This document shows, one piece after another, positions 26,001 through 34,691 of a stretch of DNA of 64,000 bases (position 1 is the first letter of the stretch; every line of letters begins with the position of its first letter). This DNA is from Cladopsammia gracilis (lineage: Eukaryota > Cnidaria > Anthozoa > Scleractinia > Dendrophylliidae), in contig JAJGOT010000493.1 of assembly GCA_022457155.1 (NCBI GenBank), positions 566,001 to 630,000 of the forward strand. The letters are read 5' to 3'. Under the pieces are notes generated by a model that made no database searches, was not told the origin of the DNA, and was given only the letters and a program-made list of their open reading frames with translations. The position numbers and the translations under genes are program-made.

Positions 26001-28308
26001 CATTTTCACCATGTTAGCGGTTCCCATGGAAATTAATTAAAGAACAATAGATTTTTTAACCGGGTTAGGTTTGTTTAAACCACCTCGCTAGGTAGTTTAG
26101 TGCAAGTTAACTTTCCCGATCTGTCAATCATCTTCGCTTACGCGGTAATTTTTGGCTTCTTGTTTAATTGTAGACCTTCGTAGGAACGACTTTCAATTTC
26201 ATATGGAGAAAGGAAACCCGTCGTGTGTTTATGTTCTCCACAAAACCTATAATTTGATCATTTGACGATGGCTGCGGCCGCACTTGATGAGTTAACTGGG
26301 TTATTTTTTTGTAACCCCGTTAAAATAACCTGGTTAAAATAACTCGGTGAACAGGTGTTTGTAATGAAATAAGATGAAACTGCATCCCCATTGTGCATCA
26401 TTTTCTTTAGATATTAGCCAATTATGTCGATAGTATGTTTTTCACTGTATTTATAATCCCCAAAACTTCATCACTAAAAATTTAAAAACGCTCTCATACA
26501 TTTCTTTAAAACTTTGTCCAGTTGAAGCCCATGGTCTAATCAATTAGTCCACTAGCCGGTTTTACAAAAATTTCTCTTGATCTAGAGAAACTCCGCAACT
26601 TGTGAATTTCGGAGGATCACCATTCCGTTGCCATGGAAGCACCGATGTAAACAATTCCTATACTCCCATAAAGTTCAATGTATTGTGTGTTTGCATGCAA
26701 AGTGGCTTGACTTTTCATGCGCTACAACAAAAGATATGGCCCATTAAAATTGAAAGGGTGTGGACTTGAGAAATGGGTACGAGCCTCCTTAAGCTTATGT
26801 TTAACCGTAAAAGCGCCCAAAACACTGCGGAATCAATGCTGCAACGAATTAAAGGTTCCACGAGTTCAAGCTGTGTACAGCTTCTTGTTCTAAATAAGCT
26901 ATCCCTCTACATATTGTTCGCCAACTGATAACTTCACATAGATCTGCCATCAAACAAGTTAAACCCAACCAAAGTGTGTGGCACTGTAACTGTACTGTTT
27001 GTTTTTTTTTTCTCCAAGGATTTCTATCATCTCGATTGTTATAACTTTTATATTTTTTCTCACACGATTTTAGAATCGAGCAGCTTTTACTTGTTCAATT
27101 ATTTTAACGCAAACTGAAGTCAAATTTTGGCTGGATTAGCTGTCCACATCGACTTCCAGCTGGACTGTTTTAAATTTGCCTTTATGAACAAAGTATGGAT
27201 TGATTGAGTTCTTTGTACTTAATGCAATGACCGTCAAAACTCATAGTATTTTGTGAATTTATTTCCAAGACGAAATGTTACACGAAGTTGAACAAATATC
27301 TGACATACATGTATTGTATAAACATTTAATTTAGAGTTGATTTTGTTTGTTTATTTTTTAGTGGACGGCTCAGTCGGCAACTGGAGAGCGAAGAAAGGTA
27401 AGAATTTTGTAAATCACAGACACTGCATGAAATCGTCTCTGACGGAATCGAAAGTTAGCATCTCTTTTCTGAACTGTCTTGAAAGTGGACAGAATCAAGG
27501 TATATTCTGAAGACTGAATATTATATACCTGCTTATATTATTAATCGGGTTAGCCAATGGGACTATTTTCCATTTAACTTAGTAAAAGGATACGTTTGAA
27601 GAAAGAAAACGACGTTTAAAGCGGAAATCACTGAGGTCATGTTTAAGTTCCCCCTAATACACGCACACCATGTACCAACCCTATTTTTTTCAGTCGCTTA
27701 CAAAATGCATTTTGCGTTTCGCAGACCAAAATTTCAGGGGGAACTAAAGCATCTATGAAAGAAAAACTGACGAAACAGATAAGAGAATGTAGTAAAAGAA
27801 ACCCATCATACACCAAGACCGCCCGTTTTGATCCCATTGAAGTAACCCGTCTTGTTTTCTGTGAGAGTCTTGGACATGCGTAAAGCTCGTTATAACTACT
27901 CTATTGTTTAGAGAATGGACAGTTCATGTTAACCCAATCAGTCCAAGCTTTTTTCGGTTTCCTGGGAACAAAGATGGGGGGATGGGAGGCTACGGATTCC
28001 GCTCTCCCTGCCCCTTCCCCCACCCCCTCCGTAACTTCAAGAAATTTCAAAATATGGTAGCCATGGAAAGGTCACAAGTTGTGAACAAAAATCTGTCACA
28101 TCAAAGTTCTCCAAGATAAATTTCAGAAAATATTAGGAAGTTTGGTAGCTACTGGTTACATGCTTCTTAAGTAAAAACGTTTAATTTCAGCGCGGACACT
28201 TTCCGCCTCCACCCCGGTCTGAATAGGGTTCATTTGTGTTTATTTGCCAATTTGTTTTTCTGTCAATTGTAGTGGCTGTCTCGGACTGGCTGGGATTCAA
28301 CTAAGTAA
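17077..28308 (+). CDS. Type I membrane protein of unknown family, right-arm copy (six to eight exons)
   Basis: Predicted exons: 17077-17131, 18152-18948, 20603-20970, 21679-21851, 22153-22715 and 23312-23422, plus likely terminal exons 27362-27397 and 28273-28308. Phases agree throughout and give about 712 residues. Residues 1-18 form a signal peptide. The ectodomain is hydrophilic, with an acidic Gly/Ser/Asp/Glu-rich part near 205-260 and a furin-type RQKR at 310-313. A transmembrane segment covers about 382-406. The cytoplasmic tail has Lys/Arg/Glu-rich, probably coiled-coil stretches at about 496-563 and 597-640. The exon 3 acceptor is a CAGCAG tandem, so one Gln may be optional. If the exon 3 intron is retained, a stop follows at once (TGGTAA, 20969-20974), giving a protein without a tail. 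I do not recognise the family; the layout suggests a surface receptor or adhesion-type protein, which is inference. Confidence 0.65.
18985..19676 (-). repeat. Kilobase interspersed repeat, right-arm copy with deletion
   Basis: Mirrored partner of 11278-12500 that lacks about 540 bp at the GC-rich end; a poly-A tract sits at the join near 19680-19692. Confidence 0.7.
20054..20127 (+). repeat. 37-bp tandem duplication, right arm only
   Basis: AGCATGGACGCAAACTACAG and the bases after it occur twice, starting at 20054 and 20091. The left arm has one copy near 10830-10870. It lies in the intron before exon 3. Confidence 0.85.
21797..22085 (+). repeat. Tandem ~145-bp units, right arm
   Basis: The real exon 4 end (donor at 21852) is followed by one duplicate about 146 bases on, within the intron before exon 5. 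Confidence 0.8.
23924..23957. repeat. (ACTC)n microsatellite
   Basis: Mirrored partner of the tract at 6714-6741. Confidence 0.85.
24628..24822. mobile_element. Foldback MITE, right arm
   Basis: Mirrored copy of 5463-5652 with a few substitutions. Confidence 0.75.
25630..26360. repeat. GCGGCCGC and AACCCGGTTA repeat cluster, right arm and beyond
   Basis: Mirrored partner of the cluster at 4.1-4.6 kb, with units near 25640-25750 and 25895-25985. A further unit at about 26270-26360 lies outside the arm, so the family is also interspersed. The GC-rich eight-base palindromes stand out from the AT-rich surroundings. Confidence 0.6.
26361..27361. other. No gene seen; intron or intergenic DNA
   Basis: AT-rich sequence between the palindrome edge and the candidate terminal exon. 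No open frame, repeat terminus or clear signal was found. Confidence 0.5.
27362..28308 (+). other. Candidate terminal exons of the right-arm gene
   Basis: Two short plus-strand exon candidates have good junctions: TTTTTTAG before 27362 and AAAG/GTAAGA after 27397, then CAATTGTAG before 28273. Joined to the donor at 23423 (phase 0) they read on to TAA at 28306-28308. Joined to the alternative donor at 23523 (phase 1) they read in another frame to TAA at 28302-28304. Both frames stay open through both exons, so the sequence alone cannot choose. The intron between them (27398-28272) shows no other coding sign. Confidence 0.4.
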
Positions 28309-28530
28309 AGAAAATCTATTGTTCATGTTATTGTCTGGTAAGCAGTATTGAATGGCGAAAGCGCAATTAATGATTTGCCCGTTCAAATAAGATAAGCAAA
28401 TGACCTCAAGGAGTATTAAGATCCTGGCAAAACGCCATCTTAGCTCTACGTGATTTTAGCTATGTGTGCAAATCATATATATATTTTTTCTATTTTTGTT
28501 CGCAATTATGTTTGTATGTATTGTCAGTAA

Positions 28531-28802
28531 TATTAGAAACCCATAAGTGGGTTGAAACGTGTCATGCGCATTCACAGCTTCCGAATATTCATTTTTTGCT
28601 CAGTACCATATTTGGAAACCCCTCGGTCCCTCGAGATTGGAAGCAAGTTGTTCTAGCAAATTGATTGGTTAATATTTTTATCTTGATTTTTCAAATATGG
28701 CTGTAACAACTTCTTAGCAAATTGAATAATCGTTGGCTTGTTTTGAAGCGTACAAGAGACAGTTGCACGTTTCAACCCACTTATGGGTTTCTGGTAATAT
28801 CT
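28531..28802. mobile_element. MITE (AAACCCATAAGTGGGTT termini)
   Basis: A 272-bp element. The left end contains GTAATATTAGAAACCCATAA and GTGGGTTGAAACGTG, and the right end is their inverted complement. There is no coding capacity. Confidence 0.75.
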
Positions 28803-29670
28803 AGTGTCAGTTTAAAGAAAAAAAAATAATGGATTGGGAGGAAATAGGCAATTAGCTCAGATCTGTGCTGTTTATGAAGGGGATTACCAGTCCCTTGGGT
28901 ACACTGCTCGCGTACCCTTCCTTTTCCTACTTTCTTTACTGACTGCGAGAAGTCCAACGAACGAATAGCCGCGAAAAGCGCAAGCGTTTGACCCGTTTTG
29001 TTCCATACATTTGTCAATGAAGTCAACGGACAATTTTACAGACAGATGTATAGAGAAGAGAAAAATATATTGCGCGCTTTCTAACACAGCTACATCCGTC
29101 AAATTTGATGAGTAAAATCGTCTTCCCAGTATCGTAAGGTTTCAATTCACTAATATTAGAAAATTTTAATTTTACAGAAATTGTTTGACACTGGATTCCC
29201 ATACAAACATTGTATTTGGCGGCATGTTTGCCCCAATAACCCATGATCACCTATCAAGCGCGAAGTTCTCGATTGTATTTTACGCGACATGCAAACCTAC
29301 GTGGGATGTGTACCGAACTGTAGATAAACGTCTGACACATGGATGAACTTTTAGTAACTTAAAGTAGCTTAACATAAAGTAACGCATGTTCTTTCTTCAG
29401 TTTTAGATGATGTGACTTGAAGTTGGAAGTTAACTGTCAGAAGCTCTGATAATCTTAACGAGTCAATTCGTTATATTTGTGTATTGCTAAAACTTTCCAC
29501 GATGTATTAAAGTTGGTTGCAAACCAAATTTCCTTTTTCAACGTTTTTGGTATAAAATCTGTTCAGAAATCGAGTGTCAATAAAACATTCATTGTTTTTT
29601 TCCTGTTGTGTTTCGTGTTCCTGTTTATGAATGTGCAGTGACGGATCAAGAATAACAAGAACTCGCAAAG
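28803..29670. other. No gene seen; possible 3' untranslated sequence
   Basis: AT-rich. An AATAAA occurs at about 29579. It could be the polyadenylation signal of the gene ending at 28308, but the distance is long and nothing else supports it. Confidence 0.3.
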
Positions 29671-29671
29671 A

Positions 29672-30065
29672 ACCATATTCGTATTCTCGGTATTGAACCG
29701 GAACTAGTTAGCAATGGAGGCTCATGCGGGAGAGTATAATGAAAAATATTTACATGTGAAAAGATTGCCCTACACGAGCCTCGACCTACATCTACATGAT
29801 TTACTTGCAAAACCCCAATGGACATACAGCAAGTTTCAGTGCAAAGTGCGAAATGTAAATAATAGTGCAAATAAAAATGATGATAATTAGTCTAACTTAG
29901 GCCTGCGGCAAACGTCGAACTTCACATGTGCCGAATCTAATGCAAATGAGCAAAATCTATTGTTCTTGCTCATTTGAATTAGATTCGGCACATGTTAAGT
30001 TCGACGTTTGCCCTAGGCCTTAGGCAAGGTTCCAGTTCAATAATTATCGAGAATACGAATATGGT
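29672..30065. mobile_element. TIR element with a hairpin MITE inside
   Basis: Outer ends read ACCATATTCGTATTCTCGGT and its near-complement ending GAATACGAATATGGT. A TATTGAACCGGAACT stretch recurs in inverted form and also at 41557-41680. The hairpin MITE at 29897-30023 is inserted within it. Confidence 0.6.
29897..30023. mobile_element. Hairpin MITE, copy 3
   Basis: Same family as 2823-2956, ends TTAGGCCT and AGGCCTTA. The arms are nearly perfect. Confidence 0.8.
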
Positions 30066-30089
30066 CTGTTGACAACCTCCCATCGTGCC

Positions 30090-30162
30090 TTGCAGCTTAG
30101 TGGCAGAGCGTTTGCAACGGAATAGCAAAGGTCATGGGTTCGACTCCCGTAGAGGGCTGATA
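30090..30162 (+). repeat. tRNA-like sequence
   Basis: Contains TTAGTGGCAGAGCG (A-box-like) and GGGTTCGACTCCCGT (B box with a good T-arm). The D-arm can form, but the acceptor stem has mismatches and the anticodon loop is the wrong size, so it is likely a pseudogene or SINE head. Confidence 0.4.
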
Positions 30163-30599
30163 TTTTTTCAGGCTCTGATTGCAACTCCTTCAGTTGCTGT
30201 TTAAAGCCTGGTTCTCGATAACAGTGTTTATGTCCAGTGAAAAAGGGCCTGACATAAGCATAAGCGTAAGGATCAATGTTGTGCTTATGCCAATGTTTGT
30301 TTACACTGGACGAATATTCGTACTTATGTCGCTGGTGAAAACCGGACTTAACTGCTGTTTATGTAACAACGCAGGTTCTGCTATCTCCAAATCACACTAC
30401 CCAACAAACTTAGGAGCTGAAGAAAACTGCGTGAAGTCATGATTCCAATAGAGAAACGGCAGTCACTTACATTCGTGATGAAGAATCACTTTCTCTTTTT
30501 TTATTGTACTGTTAACACAACTATACACTAAGACAATACACTACCTAGATTATTTTTACTTGCATTACTTCTATACAACAAGGATATACGCCAAGATAT

Positions 30600-31480
30600 A
30601 CACCTACACAGACTTTGATTGTACCAAGTGTAGAGGCTGCTCTGTTTCGTCAAAGAGATCTATCAGACACAGCCAAAGATAACATCAGAAGTGAAATAGC
30701 TTCTACAATACAGTCAGCCTCTATAACAGACAGTAACTTGACTAAAGACGAACGACAGACACTCAAACGACTGAAAACGGACAAAGAAAAAATAGACAAA
30801 GGACGAGTGACTGTTGTTATGGGCAAAACAGACTACTATGAAAAAATGGACACACTTGCTAACGACAAACAGACCTACGATGAACTCAAACGAGACCGAG
30901 TCATACTTATACGAACTTTGACAAGACGAACGCAACTAGTTTGCGACTCACTGACAGCTTAACTAACGAAACCAAGTATCTTGACAACGTTTTCAGTAAG
31001 ACCTACAACCCAAACTGGGTTAAACGCAACGTTTACAAAAGCAACGAACGCCGCGGCGAAACCACTTCGGAGACTTTTGCACGGATCTTACAACATTCGT
31101 GTCGCTCACAAACCGATTACAACTTTTCGACAACTTCTAACAAATATTAAAGACAAGGACGAACCTTATGACAGAAAAGGAGATCAAATGCTGCGCCCGC
31201 CAGGCCTCTTACATCGGGAGACTGGACATACGACTGACTAAACACAAACGGCAACGACGAAAATGGTGAATCACAGAATTAAACGTGGGACTCTACCGAA
31301 TGCGTTATTTACAGTACGGACTACTATAAACGACTCACTCTAAAAGTTAGTTTACTTACTTAGAACAAATACCATTGAACCTTTGTCAACAGCCTGTGGC
31401 CTTCAAACGACTGGTCAACAGAACAGATTAACAATAGACTGAACTCACCGACAAATTTAACCGACAGAAATTATACTAAC
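30600..31480 (+). pseudogene. Decayed Penelope-like retroelement fragment
   Basis: A 115-codon frame (30615-30962) contains LTKDERQTLKRLKTDKEKID and GRVTVVMGKTDYYEKM, which I recognise as the N-terminal part of Penelope-like reverse transcriptases. About 31190-31260 encodes CCARQASYIGRL and LTKHKRQRRKW, like the C-terminal GIY-YIG endonuclease region. The reverse transcriptase core between them is missing and the frame shifts several times. It is a dead, internally deleted copy. Confidence 0.65.
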
Positions 31481-31541
31481 AATAGGCGAATCTTTGCTGA
31501 CGTCATTGTTTACATTCTGCTTCATTAGCATATTGAGCCAC

Positions 31542-31904
31542 GTAGCACTGGTGATACAAACAAGGAATCAGAGAATTAACTGTGTGTAAATTATAGAACT
31601 AAATTCAACCCATAAATTTTCCTGTACTTTGCGTTAGCCCTAGTAAGGAAATGAGGGACCACACGAGAGTTAATTCTCTGATTCCTTGTTTGTATCAACA
31701 GTGCTACGTGGCTCAACATTTACTTGTACCCTTCACATTCTCATTGCCACGAATTACCACCTTATTACCCACGATCTGCTCCCGTACGGCCTCGTGGCTC
31801 AAGCGTAAGATCTAATCCGGAGGTCGTGGGTTCGAATCCCACCGAGGTCAAAGATTTTTTCTTTCCCTCGTGTGGTCCCTCATTTCCTTACTAGGGCTAA
31901 CGCT
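31542..31904. repeat. Interleaved inverted repeats around a tRNA-like block
   Basis: Arm A (31542-31588, GCCACGTAGCACTG...) pairs with 31668-31713. Arm B (about 31632-31668, GCGTTAGCCCTAGTAAGG...) pairs with about 31866-31904. The B arms enclose the tRNA-like sequence at 31796-31858. No coding capacity. Confidence 0.65.
31796..31858 (+). repeat. tRNA-like sequence, SINE head or pseudogene
   Basis: GGCCTCG pairs with CGAGGTC as a 7-bp acceptor stem (one G-T), GTGGGTTCGAATCCCAC forms a perfect T-arm, and GATCT/AGGTC can form the anticodon stem around AATCCGG. The D-arm does not pair and position 33 is not T, so function as a tRNA is doubtful. Confidence 0.45.
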
Positions 31905-32130
31905 CAGAACAGGGCAATGTTTGGGTTGACTTTAGCACTGTAACTTGCATATAGAATAACCTGAGAAAACAGACGTCGTTTCGCGGCCCCACCACTGGGC
32001 CCCCGAGAGAAGGCATCATGGTAAATACGAATTGACTTCAAAAATTGAAAGAGTTTGTTAAACTTAGTAATCTATACAATTTTCAACTTATTACATGCAA
32101 TATTTAGGGGAATGTCTGCTAATATATATA

Positions 32131-33748
32131 GATATAGGCTGAGCCTAACAGCGTAGCACTTTGAACAAGCTTATAAACCAAGGTGAAACTAAACTAAAGG
32201 CTGGTTCTCATATAATCGTCCCGGTCGTCCGAGTCGTTTCAAAAGTTTTTTGCAAACGACTCATACGATCGGGACGATTTAAGCAATTTGGGTTCTCATA
32301 TGATCGTCCCGGTCGTCTCGAACGTCAATAGCGCAGTCGTAAACTGTGTCCGACAACATGTTTTGGGCAATAATACTGCATTCTGGGGTAGATTTGGGTC
32401 GCTTCGATCGCCTCAGTCGTCCCGGTCGCCTGAGAGTAGTTCTTATATGATCGTCCCCGATTATTCTCGATCGTCCCAGTCGTCCGGATAGAACACAGCT
32501 CTATCCAAGCGACCACGATCGTCCCAGTCGTCCGGGTCGTTTGCGATCGTCTCGGGTCGTCTCAGAAGTGTTCTCATATAATCGTCCCGGTCGTCCGTGT
32601 ACTTTTTGAAACGACTCGGACGACCGGGACGATTATATGAGAACCAACCTTAAAGTGAAAGGTCGGAAGCACAAGAATTAAGATTGACGACCGGGCTATT
32701 TTTCAATTTTAGCAATTCTCAAAAACAGTAAGGTTATTACCCGACCGTCTGCACAGTACACTTAGACCGTACAAAGTTCACAAAAAACAACTTTTTATTT
32801 GTCTAGAATAACTATTACGACTATTTTCCAAATAAAATACAGTTGTTGCTTGTCAAAAAATGCCCGAGAAACTGATTTGGAAATAAAAAATGCAAAAATA
32901 TACAAACATATTTGCATAAGGCGACGCGAGTATAAAATCTAAGTCTTGTTTTGTTTACATAAAATCGCTTTTCAATCTATGTAATGAATGAATAAACACA
33001 AAAATAAACAACACAATCTTCTTTCGAAATATTTTATTGAAATCTCCATTAGTTTATGTTTTAAAGCAAAACGCGTACATTTATAGCGCATCGAGGCCGA
33101 GCCGTGTCTTCGATGAAATTCAAGAAATTAATACAACCGAATTAAGCTACACGTTTATAAACAATTCTCCAAAACTAACGAGAACACAAATAAAAGGTCA
33201 ATCACAGATTGATATCAAGATAAATTCCCATCGAAAAATGTAATTTGTTTTAGCTTTAAGTTCCTCGCTTGCTTGAAAATTCTTTAAATCTCCGCGTTGG
33301 TTCTGAAATCCGTAATAAAAACAAACATTTCCTGCATTGATATAAACGTATGAAGGTCCTCGAAGCAAGATTTTATCCCTTAAAGCTCTTCTTTTTCCAC
33401 TAAAGCGGCTTCTGAGTATCCCTTATTTAGTATCCCTATCTTGAGTAGCAAATCGCGAAAAAATGCAGGGAAATAACGACTTTACTGCTCCACTAAACAC
33501 TGCGAAAGATCCAACTTTTAAAGTGTTTACCGAGCTGACGACTGTGTAGCCGCGCGTGTGGCGTCATACGCGCATATTTTGAGACGTCATACGCGCCCGC
33601 GAATTAGCCCTGCCCAACGGACACACATGTCACGGAGGCGCGCCCGCGAAAAATTCCGCTAGCCATGACCATTAAAAATGAAGGGCATAGGTTCTATGAG
33701 TATGGTGCTGCGCAGCCGGGCCTTCGGCCCGGCAAGTGCTCCGCTATT
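32131..33748 (-). repeat. Kilobase interspersed repeat, copy C, split by a MITE
   Basis: Inverted relative to copy A: starts TATAGGCTGAGCCTAACAGC and ends GTGCTCCGCTA. The element at 32198-32650 is inserted in it. Confidence 0.75.
32198..32650. mobile_element. PIF/Harbinger-like MITE with TAA duplication
   Basis: Ends are AGGCTGGTTCTCATATAATC and GATTATATGAGAACCAACCT, flanked by TAA at 32195-32197 and 32651-32653. Other copies of the host repeat lack it, which supports the borders. The interior has many GATCGTCC and CGGTCGTCC repeats. A 3-bp TWA target is typical of PIF/Harbinger. Confidence 0.75.
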
Positions 33749-34139
33749 AAAAACTGCAAAATTGTTGGGTAGCAAAAGCGCTAATGAGCCATACATTTTT
33801 GGTAAAATTTGGAGTTTTTAAAGCAGCATTGCTTGAAGTGTATCTAGTATACCGGGCTCAAATTTTCAGAGAAAGCTAATCGTGCTATGCCCTTTCAATA
33901 TTCAGAGTTGATTTTTTTGTAGGTAGGTTAGAGAACGCGGCGCATATGCTAATGAGGCAAAAATGGTAAACAAAGATTCTCCTCTAAACGGATCGAAACG
34001 CACCAATCACTGACTTGAGTCTGTACAGCCAATAATATCACTGACCAATGATAGTAACAAGCAGACATACCATCAACTGACGCTGTCGTTAAAAAAGTAA
34101 TAAAAATACAATAGGTAAAACTATAAAAAAAATACAAAT

Positions 34140-34403
34140 ACAAAAAATACAAAAAATAATAAAATAATTATAGTTACATATAAATGTAGCAGTAGTTGGA
34201 TGATAATTACATATTTAAAATTATAATGAGCAGAACGAACACTTAGAACAGTTATCTAAAGATAGATTCAATTTAGATAATAGTCTCTTAAAAGAGGCGA
34301 GATCTTCAGCTTGACGGACTTCAGAAGGCAAATTGTTCCAAACGCGACTTATGGTATGATTAAAGGAATGATGAAACCACGAGGTTGAGAGGCTTTGTCG
34401 CAT
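34140..34403 (-). pseudogene. 3' fragment of a non-LTR reverse transcriptase
   Basis: The minus strand encodes FHHSFNHTISRVWNNLP and a following SFKRLL, the well-known C-terminal end of many LINE reverse transcriptases. Only this end remains, followed by AT-rich sequence with a poly-T/A region near 34140. Confidence 0.6.
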
Positions 34404-34439
34404 GCCCGTATCTTAAAAAAAGGTTTGTAAATATTCAGG

Positions 34440-34691
34440 ACAACACTAAATCACGGATGGCCTAAGAAATTTACCGATTCTAGCATTTCCACAGCGATAA
34501 TATAAACATCAGCTGATTACTATTTATCTTGCAACCCAAATGAGCCAAAGAAAACCCTAATATATGCCAGGAGAGCTAGCGCAACGAAGACATAAAGAAG
34601 TAATTCTAATGGCTCTGGACAGCATGAAACCCTCTTGTCATTAGAGAGATTATCCCCAAGATCAAAGCGGTACTGCTCAGTCCATACAGAG
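34440..34691. repeat. Repeat shared with 47035-47215
   Basis: Motifs such as ACTAAATCACGG, GCCTAAGAAATTT, ACCCTAATATA and CAGGAGAGCTA occur in the same order at 47035-47215. It directly follows the stop of the protease gene, so it may be part of its 3' untranslated region. Confidence 0.5.

Larger units (their letters stand above)
16806..26241. repeat. Right arm of the ~26-kb palindrome
   Basis: Inverted partner of 404-16469. It is the shorter arm and keeps the uninterrupted site for at least one left-arm insertion: the ACT at 25997-25999 corresponds to the AGT that is duplicated around the transposon at 658-4084. Coding exons differ from the left arm at about 38 of 2067 bases by my reading. 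Arm similarity ends near 26241; unrelated sequence with a GCGGCCGC repeat follows. Confidence 0.9.

Noticed and set aside
30090..31858. Functional tRNA genes
   Set aside because: Stem defects in the acceptor, D or anticodon arms; better read as pseudogenes or SINE heads.
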